A stretch of DNA of 64,000 bases from Acinetobacter sp. C32I (GCF_023702715.1 NZ_CP098480.1:3720001-3784000); one strand, 5' to 3'; counted from the stretch's first letter, positions 54,143-64,000 are shown. Translations and numbers: made by a program. Notes: generated by a model not told the origin, from the sequence alone.

Positions 54143-57100
54143 ATGAAACAAATATTAAAAACGTTAGTTGAAACGATGACGCTTCCTGAAGACAGTTATC
54201 TTGAACAAGATGCAGAGATTCTTGAGATTTTTATTGAAGAATTAGATGAAATCTTTGTTGAGTTAGAGCCATTACTTGTTCAATGGACAGAACAACCACA
54301 TCAGCAGGACATACTGAGCGATATTCGCCGCCATTTTCACACCTTAAAAGGCTCTGGACGAATGGTGGGGGCTAAGTCATCGGGTGAGTTAGCCTGGACG
54401 GTTGAAGATACGTTGAATCGTGTGATCGCTGGTACGATTGTGCTCAATAGCGATATTCAACGCTATGTGCAAACGGTATTTAATCTTTATCGTTTTAAGC
54501 TTGTACATGATTTTAAAGCGGTTCAGAAGCATCTGATCGACTTTAGAGCACTGGTTTTATTAGGACAACAATTACAACAGCAGCAAAGTCCTGAACCTGC
54601 TTTGGCGGAGCTTCTGAATTTAGCCACAGACTTGAATCAAGAGCAGGAATCGACAGGTCTTGAACTTGGGGATGAGCGTGTTGCAGAAACTACGGTCCTT
54701 GAGCAAGAACCGCTTGAACCTATCGCCGAACTTGAATTGGCAGCACCATTTGAAGATGAGGCCCTTGCCAAAGAAACGCTGGCCATCTTCTTGGAAGAAG
54801 CGGAAGAGCATCTTGCTACCATTGATCAGTTCTTGAAGAATGATCGTCCAAGTAACGATCATTACAATACGCTCATTCGTGCATTACATACCTTGCGTGG
54901 CAGCTCTGCCATGGCGCATGTCGATCATGTGTTCGAGGCCAGTGCAAAAGTTGAAAATCTGTTTAAAACATTATTACAAGAAGAGCTGGATTCAAGCTCG
55001 GATGAAACAGCTTTACTGACGCATTATGCGCAATTTGTACGTGATTATTTGCATACCTTGAAGCAACAAGCGCCACAGCAACAGTTTGACGAAATTTATC
55101 AAACCTTCAATGTTGCTTGGGATAGTTACGACTTCCAACTCGAAGAAAAGAACGGAACTGCCATACGGCCTCAAGGCTTGGTTTCTGAATTACTTGAATT
55201 GAATATCAATGATCTATTAGACGTTGAGTTTGATTTTGAGAAGCGTGCCCGTCACGAGTTCCCGCAATATATCCAGTTGTTGAGTCAACAAGCTGAAACC
55301 TTGTTACAGCATACCCATCACCATGCCACGATTGGGATGTATCAATATACCAGCTTGCTGCGCTCCAGCTATCAGGATCTGATCTATAAGCCAAGCTTAC
55401 TCAATCTTGATTATGCCTTCGAGCTGTATCATCAGGTGCATCAGCAGTTCATTCAACTATTTGATACCTTGGCGGCGGGACAGCGTGTCACATTAAGCAA
55501 AGCACATGAGCTTGTTTTAAATGAATTAAGTTCATTTACCCAGCAAAATGTTGAGTCTCTGGAAACACCTGTTGTTGAAGAGACAAATATAGTCGAACTC
55601 CAAGAGACAATTACGCCTGTTATTGCGAGCACCGATTTAGCCGCTCAATTTGCTTTAGATAAACAGCAACTTCAATCAGCAGATGCCAACCGTGATTTTG
55701 ATCCAGATGTATTGGATATTTTCTTGGAAGAGGCAGATGAGTTACTGGGCGGTATTGATACCGATCTCAATACATGGGCGACAGATCATCAAAACCTCAA
55801 TGCCTTAAAGAATTTGATGCGCTATTTGCATACCTTAAAAGGTGGTTCAAATATGATTCAAGCGCGTCATATTGGTTTGATTGCACATGAATTAGAAACC
55901 ATCTATGAGAAGTTGATCAACCAACAGATTCAGGCAACGCCACAATTGATTACTACGATTCGTTCAGTGCAAGATGATATTGCCGATCGTATCCAAATCA
56001 TTCGTGATCAGCAGGTGGATTATCCTGCGACTCACACTTTGGCTGTGCTTGCTGATTTATCTAAAACAGCACCGATTGTTGAGCAGACTGACATTGAAGC
56101 TGTAGCAACAGTGGAGCAAGATCAATCCGTTGTCAGTGAGGCAGATGTTGCTGAGCCAGTAGCAACATTGACGACAGTTACACCTGCTCAAACAGAATCT
56201 GTTTCTGCTAGCATTGATGTCACGGCTTTTGCCGCACAGCTTGCTTTGGATAAGCAACAACTACAATCAACTGATGCAAACCGTGACTTTGATCCAGATT
56301 TGTTGGATATCTTCCTTGAAGAAGCAGATGAGTTACTCGGTGGGATCGATACTGATCTGCATACATGGACGGCCGATCATCAAAACATTAATGCTTTAAA
56401 GAATTTGATGCGTTATTTGCACACCTTAAAAGGTGGTTCAAATATGATTCAAGCGCGTCATATTGGTTTGATCGCGCATGAATTAGAAACCATTTATGAA
56501 AAGCTGATCAACCAACAGATTCAAGCGACGCCACAACTGATTGCGATTATTCGTTTAGTGCAGGATGACATTGCCGATCGTATTCAAACCATTCGTGATC
56601 AGCATACCGATTATCCATCTACCCATGTAGTGCAGTTACTGCAACAGGCAGATCAATCAATTGAGTCTGCGGCTGCGGAGCCTGTGCCTGAAACAGCACA
56701 AGAATTTGACGCAGTTGAATCAAGTGAAATTGAGATTCAGGTGGAACAACCTGAGTTGGCAGAAGTTGAAGCCATTGTTGCTGAGCAAGCAATTGAACTT
56801 GAACCTGAGTCATCTCCTGCAGACACAGAAGTGCTTGAACAGATTTCCTCAGTACAACTGAACGATACTGTTGCTGATTCGACAGATGATGATGTCCGTA
56901 ATCTGGTTGAGCAAACCTTCCTTGAAGAAGCGGAAGAATTGCTTGAGCAAGCACAAAATTTATTGAAGCAATGGTTTGACCAACGTGGTAACCGTAGCTT
57001 GCTGTTACAGTTACAGCGTAATGCCCACAGTCTGAAAGGTGGTGCACGCATGGCAGAAATGGATGCCATTGCGATTATTGCCTATCATTTAGAGAATGCT

Positions 57101-59218
57101 TTTGAGCAATTTGGTGTACATCACTTCAGTTCGAATGTGTATGACAATCTACTCAATACAGCATTCGCATGGTTGAATGATGCGATCTTTAAGCGCCAAT
57201 ATGCCAATTTTGATGGCTTAAAACAAAGCCTAGAGAAGATGGAGTTTGTTGACGTTTCGGCACAACTGCCACAGAAACTCTCTGCTAAAGACATCTTTAC
57301 ACCTGAATATACGATGGAGTTTGTTCAGGGCGATGGTACTGAGCCACCGTCAATGTTGGGTGAGTGGGAAACCGCTGAACGTATTGAACAGAATAATGAA
57401 ATGATCCGCGTTTCTGCTGACGTCATTGAGAAGATGATTGATCTGTCAGGAGAGAATGCGATCAACCGTTCACGTATCGAGATGGACTTAGGTCAATTGG
57501 GCGGTACCTTGACTGAAATGGAATTGGCAATCAAACGTTTGGCGGATCAGTTACGCCGAATGGAAGGTGAGTTGGAAAGCCAGATCATTGCCCGACATGG
57601 TGGTGAAAACTCGCGTTATGCCGACTTTGACCCGCTGGAAATGGACCAATATTCATCGTTGAATCAATTGTCTAAATCCTTGGCTGAGTCAGCATCGGAT
57701 TTGGTTGATTTCAAAACCACGCTGTCTGAAAAGATTCGTGATACCGAAGGTTTGCTGCTACAGCAGTCACGTATTCAGGCTGAAATTCAAGAAAGCTTGA
57801 TGCGTACCCGTTTGGTTCCATTCTCGCGTCTATTGCCACGTTTACAGCGTATTGTGCGCCAAACAGCATCGACCTTAAACCGCCCAACAGAACTGGTGGT
57901 GAATAATACCGAAGGTGAGTTAGACCGCAGTATTCTTGAGCGTTTGGTTGCGCCGTTTGAACATATGTTACGTAATGCGATTGACCACGGGATTGAAGAC
58001 CGCGAACAACGTCTACAGGCACAAAAGCCAGAGACTGGACATATTGTGTTGAACATTGGCCGTCAGGGCACAGATGTTGTCGTGACCTTCAGTGACGATG
58101 GTAAAGGTATTGATGTTAAGCGCATCAAGGAAAAAGCCTTACAAACAGGTCTGATGACCAAAGATCAGAAACTTGATCAGGAAGAAATTCTGCAATTTAT
58201 CTTCCATCCAGGCTTTAGTACCGCGGCTCAAGTCACTCAGATTTCTGGACGTGGTGTTGGTCTGGATGTAGTGCAAAGTGATATTAAGGCCCTAGGTGGT
58301 CATGTCAGTGTCGATTCAAGCTTAGGTCAGGGCACCACCTTTACCATTCGCGTACCGACGACGGTGGCGGTGAGTGATGCCTTGATGGTGAAAGCTGGCG
58401 ATCAACAGTTCGCTTTCCCATTGGCGCAGATCGATCGTATTGTGCGTATTTCACCGATGGCTTTAGAACAGTACTTTGAAAGCCAAGAGGATTATTTCAG
58501 CATTGACCAAGAACGTTATCGTTTACGTTACTTGTCTGAGTTCGTCGCTGGACAGCCAATTCCGCGTTTAAGTGGGGTAGTGCATTCTTTACCTGTGCTG
58601 CTGATTAAAGGGGCTCAAGGTCAGACCACGGCATTATTGGTTGATCAGTTGATTGGCTCGCGTGGACAGATTGTGGTTAAACCCGTGGGGCAACAGTTCT
58701 CAAGTATTGGTGTGATTGCAGGTGCAACAATTCTCGGTGACGGTCAGGTTTGTTTGATCTTGGATGGTCAAAACATTGCGCGACAAGCGCAGTCAACAGC
58801 ACGCAGTAAGCAGGCGGATGAGACTTATACCAAGCAGCGTTATGACGAACGTCGCCTGATTATGATTGTCGATGACTCCGTGACGGTACGTAAAGTGACT
58901 TCACGTCTATTAGAGCGCCAAGGTTATGATGTTGTGACCGCGAAAGATGGTGTCGATGCGATTGAGCAGCTTGAGACAGTGAAGCCAGACTTGATGTTAC
59001 TGGATATTGAAATGCCACGTATGGATGGTTTCGAAGTATCTAACCTTGTACGACACCATGAAATTCATCGTGACTTACCAATTATCATGATTACATCACG
59101 TACTGGTGAGAAGCATCGTGAACGTGCATTATCATTGGGTGTAAACCAGTATATGGGTAAACCATTCCAAGAAGAGGCGCTCTTGGAAAATATTGAAAGC
59201 TTACTTGCGGTGCGCTAA
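54143..59218 (+). CDS. chpA: Hybrid chemosensory histidine kinase ChpA
   Basis: This 1691-residue CheA-type kinase controls type IV pili through PilG and PilH. Five histidine phosphotransfer domains carry HTLKG/HSLKG motifs with His near residues 66, 249, 563, 760 and 962. Hpt 3 and 4 are near-identical tandem copies about 197 residues apart. Then come the dimerisation region (VIEKMIDLSGENAINRSRIEMD), the ATPase domain (N box MLRNAIDHGIED, FSDDGKGID, GRGVGLDVV), a CheW-like domain, and a C-terminal receiver with LLDIEMPRMDG and GKPF. This is fewer Hpt domains than P. aeruginosa ChpA. GAAGCAGCT precedes MKQILK; the ORF runs 19 codons further upstream. Confidence 0.95.
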   Translation: MKQILKTLVETMTLPEDSYLEQDAEILEIFIEELDEIFVELEPLLVQWTEQPHQQDILSDIRRHFHTLKGSGRMVGAKSSGELAWTVEDTLNRVIAGTIVLNSDIQRYVQTVFNLYRFKLVHDFKAVQKHLIDFRALVLLGQQLQQQQSPEPALAELLNLATDLNQEQESTGLELGDERVAETTVLEQEPLEPIAELELAAPFEDEALAKETLAIFLEEAEEHLATIDQFLKNDRPSNDHYNTLIRALHTLRGSSAMAHVDHVFEASAKVENLFKTLLQEELDSSSDETALLTHYAQFVRDYLHTLKQQAPQQQFDEIYQTFNVAWDSYDFQLEEKNGTAIRPQGLVSELLELNINDLLDVEFDFEKRARHEFPQYIQLLSQQAETLLQHTHHHATIGMYQYTSLLRSSYQDLIYKPSLLNLDYAFELYHQVHQQFIQLFDTLAAGQRVTLSKAHELVLNELSSFTQQNVESLETPVVEETNIVELQETITPVIASTDLAAQFALDKQQLQSADANRDFDPDVLDIFLEEADELLGGIDTDLNTWATDHQNLNALKNLMRYLHTLKGGSNMIQARHIGLIAHELETIYEKLINQQIQATPQLITTIRSVQDDIADRIQIIRDQQVDYPATHTLAVLADLSKTAPIVEQTDIEAVATVEQDQSVVSEADVAEPVATLTTVTPAQTESVSASIDVTAFAAQLALDKQQLQSTDANRDFDPDLLDIFLEEADELLGGIDTDLHTWTADHQNINALKNLMRYLHTLKGGSNMIQARHIGLIAHELETIYEKLINQQIQATPQLIAIIRLVQDDIADRIQTIRDQHTDYPSTHVVQLLQQADQSIESAAAEPVPETAQEFDAVESSEIEIQVEQPELAEVEAIVAEQAIELEPESSPADTEVLEQISSVQLNDTVADSTDDDVRNLVEQTFLEEAEELLEQAQNLLKQWFDQRGNRSLLLQLQRNAHSLKGGARMAEMDAIAIIAYHLENAFEQFGVHHFSSNVYDNLLNTAFAWLNDAIFKRQYANFDGLKQSLEKMEFVDVSAQLPQKLSAKDIFTPEYTMEFVQGDGTEPPSMLGEWETAERIEQNNEMIRVSADVIEKMIDLSGENAINRSRIEMDLGQLGGTLTEMELAIKRLADQLRRMEGELESQIIARHGGENSRYADFDPLEMDQYSSLNQLSKSLAESASDLVDFKTTLSEKIRDTEGLLLQQSRIQAEIQESLMRTRLVPFSRLLPRLQRIVRQTASTLNRPTELVVNNTEGELDRSILERLVAPFEHMLRNAIDHGIEDREQRLQAQKPETGHIVLNIGRQGTDVVVTFSDDGKGIDVKRIKEKALQTGLMTKDQKLDQEEILQFIFHPGFSTAAQVTQISGRGVGLDVVQSDIKALGGHVSVDSSLGQGTTFTIRVPTTVAVSDALMVKAGDQQFAFPLAQIDRIVRISPMALEQYFESQEDYFSIDQERYRLRYLSEFVAGQPIPRLSGVVHSLPVLLIKGAQGQTTALLVDQLIGSRGQIVVKPVGQQFSSIGVIAGATILGDGQVCLILDGQNIARQAQSTARSKQADETYTKQRYDERRLIMIVDDSVTVRKVTSRLLERQGYDVVTAKDGVDAIEQLETVKPDLMLLDIEMPRMDGFEVSNLVRHHEIHRDLPIIMITSRTGEKHRERALSLGVNQYMGKPFQEEALLENIESLLAVR

Positions 59219-59231
59219 GAGGTGAAAAATA

Positions 59232-59687
59232 ATGGCTAAGAAAAGCGCAAACTCAGCACTGGGGCAGATTGACCAGCAAGAGTTACAACATTTAATTACG
59301 GTCTCAACCGGATTTATTGATGCATATATTATTCAATGCCATCAAAAAGTACCGATGCTGTTACCCCAAAATATTGTGTTATCAGCAATGGATACCCAAA
59401 CCAATGTTGATCATATTGAATGGCATGATCTAAAACTTCCTGTCTATGCCGTGAATGATCCAAAGCAGAAACAAGGGGTTGCCTTGGTGATAGAAGGCGA
59501 TGACGTTTCTGAACGATTTGCGCTGGTCTGCGATGAAATGCCTGAATCGATTCGTGTGCGTATTTCAGAAATTGTAGATGAAGAGCGCGAAACCGATGAT
59601 GATAAGGTGTTTAAATATGTAAAAATGGGCGAGCATGAGTTTTATGTTCCTCACCTGCAGAATATACAAACCCAACTTGGGCTGTAA
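59232..59687 (+). CDS. chpC: CheW-like chemosensory protein (ChpC-like)
   Basis: This 151-residue CheW-related protein starts 14 bp after chpA. It reads FIDAYIIQCHQKVPMLLPQNIVLSAMDTQTNVDHIEWHDLKLPVYAVND and ERFALVCDEMPESIRVRISEIVDEE, resembling the adaptor ChpC that couples extra receptors to ChpA. Identity as ChpC rests on position and fold only. The C-terminus (KYVKMGEHEFYVPHL) is atypically acidic. Confidence 0.8.
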   Translation: MAKKSANSALGQIDQQELQHLITVSTGFIDAYIIQCHQKVPMLLPQNIVLSAMDTQTNVDHIEWHDLKLPVYAVNDPKQKQGVALVIEGDDVSERFALVCDEMPESIRVRISEIVDEERETDDDKVFKYVKMGEHEFYVPHLQNIQTQLGL

Positions 59688-59720
59688 TAAAAAAGGAACT
59701 CATTTGAGTTCCTTTTTTAT
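59687..59720. terminator. Terminator of the Pil-Chp operon and of dapE
   Basis: The perfect stem ATAAAAAAGGAACTCA with its complement around a 2-nt loop sits between the convergent operons. Confidence 0.95.
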
Positions 59721-59737
59721 TGATCTCTTTTTATTTT

Positions 59738-60955
<1,218 letters not shown>

Positions 60956-60995
60956 CTAGCTATAGATAAGGTTTTGCGAAGGTTGTTCTATGGCC

Positions 60996-61136
60996 TTACA
61001 TTTTATCCTGAGTTTTTTCAGCAGTTTGAGTGACTTTGTCACCCGCTTTAGAGACATCCTGCCCAAAACCCTTAAATGTATTACAACCCGTTAAAACAAA
61101 AGCAGTCATGATTGAAGCAACTAAGATTTTTTTCAT
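60996..61136 (-). CDS. Entericidin-like small lipoprotein
   Basis: This 46-residue lipoprotein starts MKKILVASIMTAFVLTGC with the lipobox LTGC. A short amphipathic part follows: NTFKGFGQDVSKAGDKVTQT, then AEKTQDKM. This is the pattern of entericidin A/B (EcnA/EcnB), small envelope lipoproteins with a cell-lysis or stress role. GGAGACG precedes the start; a second ATG overlaps it by one codon. It lies 124 bp from dapE on the same strand. Exact identity is uncertain because such short sequences offer little evidence. Confidence 0.85.
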   Translation of the reverse strand: MKKILVASIMTAFVLTGCNTFKGFGQDVSKAGDKVTQTAEKTQDKM

Positions 61137-61259
61137 CATCGTCTCCGTTTAAATGTAATTATGATGTACTTAAGAGGCTAAAAAATTTACCAGAAAATGA
61201 ACATAAGTGTTTGATGGTAGATGTGTTATGAAATGTTATCTTGTTGGGTAATGACTTTA

Positions 61260-62132
61260 TTAAGTATGACTAAACAATAAAGAGGGTTGGCGGAACATAT
61301 AGAAATCAGGTTCGGGTTGACTTTGATGGTACAAACCATTGGTCCACCACAGCGCAGGCTGTGATGATGCGTGTTGATCAGGACAAAGCCACTCGTGTCG
61401 TTGTAAGCGATAATAAGGCGTTTGCGGGATCTGGGTGCCCCATTGCCCTAGACGCCGTGATGCATTGATCCAAGTGGGGCGAGTTAAATGATCTGAATAG
61501 CTAGGCAGGTACAGTTGGCCTTTCATTACGGCAAATTTTCGTTGAAATTGCTGTTGATTCGCTTCCGTGAATTGGAATTGACGTTCGGTGAAATGCTTGA
61601 GTTTACGTTGTAGGGTATCTTGTCGATTGAGTCCGTACCATTGCACTAAATCTAATTGTCCTTCGCCTAGATAATATTTTAAGGCGACTTCCCAATGTTC
61701 AATTTCATTTGTTCGTGTATTGAGTACAACAAAATCGAGTTCACCTAAGGTCACTGCACCCGCAATTTTTTGAATACTATGCCCTAGCAGTTGATAGGGA
61801 TGATAGTCATCGTCCAATAACCAAAACCAGAGTAAATTCTCAAAACGTAAACCGAGGCGGGTACTTTTGAGTTGTGCTAAGAAATCGATGAGGGCTTGAG
61901 GCTGCTGATCGAGCTGTTTTAAGCGTGGTTCATAACGTTGATAATGGCCTTGCCAAATCAGATCTGAGTGGAGTTCAAAATGATGTTTAACATTCAGCTC
62001 ACTGGGAATTTGGGCCAAGATATTGGGACTGGCAATACAAAAAGCCAAATGCCGTACGATAGGGTGCTTAAACTGTAACCACGGCTCAAAAAAACAAGGG
62101 GTGGTAATCATTTTAGACATGAAGTCACTCAA
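61260..62132 (-). CDS. DUF1853 family protein
   Basis: This 290-residue protein has no signal peptide and the DUF1853 pattern: RLGLRFENLLWFWLLDD, then ITLGELDF-like AVTLGELDFVVLNTRTNEIEHWEVALKYYLG. The acidic and Lys residues of that block resemble a PD-(D/E)XK nuclease core (GELDF, EVALK), which is an inference from the pattern. The function is not established. It is divergent from the DUF454 gene. Confidence 0.85.
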   Translation of the reverse strand: MSDFMSKMITTPCFFEPWLQFKHPIVRHLAFCIASPNILAQIPSELNVKHHFELHSDLIWQGHYQRYEPRLKQLDQQPQALIDFLAQLKSTRLGLRFENLLWFWLLDDDYHPYQLLGHSIQKIAGAVTLGELDFVVLNTRTNEIEHWEVALKYYLGEGQLDLVQWYGLNRQDTLQRKLKHFTERQFQFTEANQQQFQRKFAVMKGQLYLPSYSDHLTRPTWINASRRLGQWGTQIPQTPYYRLQRHEWLCPDQHASSQPALWWTNGLYHQSQPEPDFYMFRQPSLLFSHT

Positions 62133-62220
62133 TCATTGAAATAATAGGTTAAGTTTAAGAAACCACAATAAAAACACTTTATACTAGCATGGTTGTAAAC
62201 AGGTGTTGGTTAATTGCTCA

Positions 62221-62586
62221 ATGAAAACGTTGTTCTGGCGTAGTTTGGTCGTCATTTTTATTACTTTGGGAATCATTGGGGCAATTTTACCGGGGATGCC
62301 AACCACCGTATTTCTGATTCTTGCGGCATGGGCAGCTTCTAAAGGCTGGCCTGAAATGGATGCATGGTTATTGAATCATCCGAAATATGGACCAACTTTA
62401 CGCAATTGGCGTGAGCATGGCACTGTTCCCCGTAAGGCAAAATGGATTGCCAGCATCATGATGCTGATCAGTGGTATTTTGATGCTATTTACCAATGCGC
62501 CATTTTGGGTAAAAGTTTTTACCGATGTCACCATGTTTATCGTGGCTGTGTGGTTGTGGTTACGCCCCGAGCCTGAGCGAGGATAA
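62221..62586 (+). CDS. DUF454 family membrane protein (YbaN-like)
   Basis: This 121-residue inner-membrane protein has three to four hydrophobic helices: FWRSLVVIFITLGIIGAILPGMPTTVFLILAAWAASKGWPEMDAWLLNHPKYGPTLRNWREHGTVPRKAKWIASIMM is the family pattern. The function is unknown. A start at MKTLFWR is preferred to the in-frame GTG/ATG six codons upstream. A degenerate repeat cluster follows. Confidence 0.85.
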   Translation: MKTLFWRSLVVIFITLGIIGAILPGMPTTVFLILAAWAASKGWPEMDAWLLNHPKYGPTLRNWREHGTVPRKAKWIASIMMLISGILMLFTNAPFWVKVFTDVTMFIVAVWLWLRPEPERG

Positions 62587-62795
62587 ACAAAGCAACGCTT
62601 TAAGGCTTTGCTCGAAACGCAAGACCTTGCGCCAAAATATGGCTCATATGCTGCGAGTGGCGAGTTAATAAAAAGCAACGCTCTTGCGAAATGTATTTCT
62701 CATGCGCAAGACGAGAACTATGTTCGAGTGAGGGCGTTAAGAAAAGCGAAGCCCTTGCTGAATATATTCCTCCCGAGTGAAGGAAGTTAAACAAA
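62587..62795. repeat. Cluster of degenerate intergenic repeats
   Basis: This gap contains about three related, divergent units: 62617-62668, 62670-62740 and 62742-62790. They share AAAGCNANGCYCTTGC near the start, an AATATAT/ATAT block, and CGAGTG(A/G) with GTTAA at the end; a partial copy ACAAAGC begins and ends the cluster. Open frames through it are shadows. The rest of the gap to 62938 is AT-rich with no gene. Confidence 0.6.
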
Positions 62796-62938
62796 GCTGG
62801 TTATTAAAATGAAATAAAATGGTCGTGCTTTTCTAATTATGTTTAAAAACAATCAATAATTAAAACTACTGAAAAGCACAAGAAAAAGCTGACAGTCTAT
62901 GTTGAAATAAAAGTGTTCTATCAGTTATCGAGATAAAA

Positions 62939-63448
62939 ATGAGCTATACCCTAGATCAGGCAGACATCGTCATTGACTTGGCACAACAAACCTTAAGTTT
63001 GCCAAAACATAATAAATTCTATGTGATCTCTTCGGGTAAGAACGGTATTGGTGAACAAGAGAATAGTGGTAAAACGCCGCGAGGCTGGCATCAGGTTGCA
63101 CAAAAGATTGGTGGTGATGCACCAAAAAATGCCGTCTTTATTGCACGCCAACCCACGGGTGAAGTGTATGACCAGCAATTAGCGCAACAATTTCCACAAC
63201 GCGATTGGATCTTGTCTCGTATTTTATGGTTAGATGGCTTAGAAGAAGGCTTTAACCATGGGGAAGGGCACGATACCTTTAAACGTTATATCTATATTCA
63301 TGGCACACCAGATACTGAACCGATGGGCATTCCCATGTCACATGGCTGTATCCGAATGAAAAATGATGAAGTGATTGAGCTTTTTGAGCTGATTTCTGAG
63401 CAGGCACGGGTTTATATTTCAGAACACGCCATTAAAAATGATGCATGA
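62939..63448 (+). CDS. elsL: YkuD domain enzyme without signal peptide (ElsL/LdtK-like)
   Basis: This 169-residue L,D-transpeptidase-fold protein has the catalytic motif IHGTPDTEPMGIPMSHGCIRM (His121, Ser134, His135, Cys137, Arg139). It starts MSYTLDQADIVIDLAQQTLSL with no signal peptide or membrane helix, unlike periplasmic YkuD transpeptidases. Acinetobacter is known to have a cytosolic YkuD protein, ElsL (also called LdtK), acting as an L,D-carboxypeptidase in peptidoglycan recycling; length and lack of signal fit that role. The enzymatic activity itself is inferred. Confidence 0.75.
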   Translation: MSYTLDQADIVIDLAQQTLSLPKHNKFYVISSGKNGIGEQENSGKTPRGWHQVAQKIGGDAPKNAVFIARQPTGEVYDQQLAQQFPQRDWILSRILWLDGLEEGFNHGEGHDTFKRYIYIHGTPDTEPMGIPMSHGCIRMKNDEVIELFELISEQARVYISEHAIKNDA

Positions 63449-63556
63449 AAATCGCAATAAGTGCTTAAATAAAATACGAAAATATCAGTTTTTGCATGGA
63501 ATGACTTATTTTTTAATCATTCGTGCGGTTTTTTCGGAAAAGAATGGCAAAAGCGT

Positions 63557-63584
63557 TTGACAGGCTGTAAAGATTCTCTATAAT
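63557..63584 (+). promoter_or_regulatory. Promoter of the tRNA operon
   Basis: Perfect TTGACA (63557-63562), a 16-bp spacer and perfect TATAAT (63579-63584) are followed by a GC-containing discriminator GCACC. This is typical of a strong stable-RNA promoter; it lies 28 nt before the tRNA-Val. Confidence 0.9.
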
Positions 63585-63611
63585 GCACCTCACAAACGAT
63601 GAAGACGTTAA

Positions 63612-63687
63612 GGGCGCTTAGCTCAGTTGGTAGAGCGTCTGCCTTACAAGCAGAATGTCGGCGGTTCGATCCCGTCAGCGCCCACCA
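63612..63687 (+). tRNA. tRNA-Val (anticodon UAC)
   Basis: The 76-nt sequence folds as a full cloverleaf: acceptor GGGCGCT/AGCGCCC, D arm GCTC/GAGC, anticodon stem TCTGC/GCAGA with loop CTTACAA (anticodon TAC), T arm with GGTTCGATCCC. The 3' CCA is encoded. Confidence 0.97.
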
Positions 63688-63711
63688 AGCTCTTTACGTT
63701 AAGACTCAAGT

Positions 63712-63788
63712 GCAGCGGTAGTTCAGTTGGTTAGAATACCGGCCTGTCACGCCGGGGGTCGCGGGTTCGAGCCCCGTCCGCTGCGCCA
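63712..63788 (+). tRNA. tRNA-Asp (anticodon GUC), copy 1
   Basis: The 77-nt cloverleaf has acceptor GCAGCGG/CCGCTGC, anticodon stem CCGGC/GCCGG with loop CTGTCAC (anticodon GTC) and T-arm GGTTCGAGCCC. The 3' end is GCCA with an encoded CCA. Confidence 0.97.
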
Positions 63789-63831
63789 CTTAAGTTTTAA
63801 TCGTCGTTTGCTATGATTGCAAAATTATCGT

Positions 63832-63908
63832 GCAGCGGTAGTTCAGTTGGTTAGAATATCGGCCTGTCACGCCGAGGGTCGCGGGTTCGAGCCCCGTCCG
63901 CTGCGCCA
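63832..63908 (+). tRNA. tRNA-Asp (anticodon GUC), copy 2
   Basis: It is identical to the preceding tRNA-Asp except for two bases that swap one anticodon-stem pair from C-G to U-A (TCGGC/GCCGA). The anticodon and encoded CCA are the same. Confidence 0.97.
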
Positions 63909-64000
63909 CTTTAAGATTGCAAGATTAGATAGAGTTGAGTACATTAGAATTTATTTCTTTTATATTCAAACAAATTTTTAAAGCGATGCTTTAGATTTGT

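Noticed and set aside
56619..57047. Long antisense frames within chpA
   Set aside because: Low-complexity Gln/Leu-rich shadows of the coding strand, caused by its codon bias.
62587..62795. CRISPR-like array
   Set aside because: The units differ in sequence and length and there are no constant repeats separated by unique spacers.

Overview
The window looks like chromosomal DNA of an Acinetobacter species (Gammaproteobacteria, Moraxellaceae). The composition is AT-rich. Supporting genes are the 801-residue membrane glucose dehydrogenase behind an OprB porin, OmpA proteins with the AbOmpA-type C-terminal domain, the pilG-pilH-pilI-pilJ-chpA order, an LpxO-like hydroxylase and a YkuD-family enzyme without a signal peptide. 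The genus is an inference from gene content. I see no prophage, insertion sequence, plasmid module or CRISPR array; this is core-type sequence with small accessory genes between housekeeping genes.

Layout. 1-6.8 kb: the 3' end of secA, a small exported protein, lpxO, an MHS-family transporter, a hemolysin III protein, a methyltransferase and an exported unknown. 6.8-8.4 kb: a patatin-like lipase between two paralogous one-helix membrane proteins. 8.5-12 kb: a two-gene beta-oxidation operon. 12-18 kb: an exported deiminase-like lipoprotein, twin P-loop kinases with a Nudix gene, a GNAT enzyme, and an AraC regulator divergent from a CoA-transferase. 18-24.3 kb: oprB and gcd (periplasmic glucose oxidation), then a sulfite reductase operon. 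24.3-26.7 kb: a VOC protein, a thiolase and a pseudopilin. 27-29.7 kb: two tandem ompA genes. 29.8-31.4 kb: rtcB, a tiny basic protein and a structured leader RNA. 31.4-35.3 kb: lysP, rsmC and a xanthine/uracil permease. 35.5-50.2 kb: typA, mscL, ppiC, mutM, a TonB receptor, dsbC, a phosphatase, ygfZ, small stress or unknown genes and proS. 50.5-59.7 kb: the Pil-Chp chemosensory operon that controls type IV pili. 59.7-64 kb: dapE, an entericidin-like lipoprotein, DUF1853 and DUF454 genes, a repeat cluster, an ElsL-like YkuD enzyme and a tRNA-Val, tRNA-Asp, tRNA-Asp operon.

The most unusual signals are mostly non-coding. First, the RNA upstream of rtcB has its own promoter, a nine-codon ORF behind a consensus Shine-Dalgarno sequence, and mutually exclusive terminator and antiterminator hairpins; this is a candidate attenuator for an RNA-repair ligase. 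Second, both ompA genes carry the same dyad over their promoters with compensating base changes, and they share a 270-nt identical 3' segment, which suggests gene conversion. Third, ChpA contains a recent internal duplication of a phosphotransfer domain. Further signals are a degenerate intergenic repeat cluster near 62.6 kb, a small basic-protein gene broken by one in-frame TGA, and a hairpin that buries the oprB ribosome binding site.
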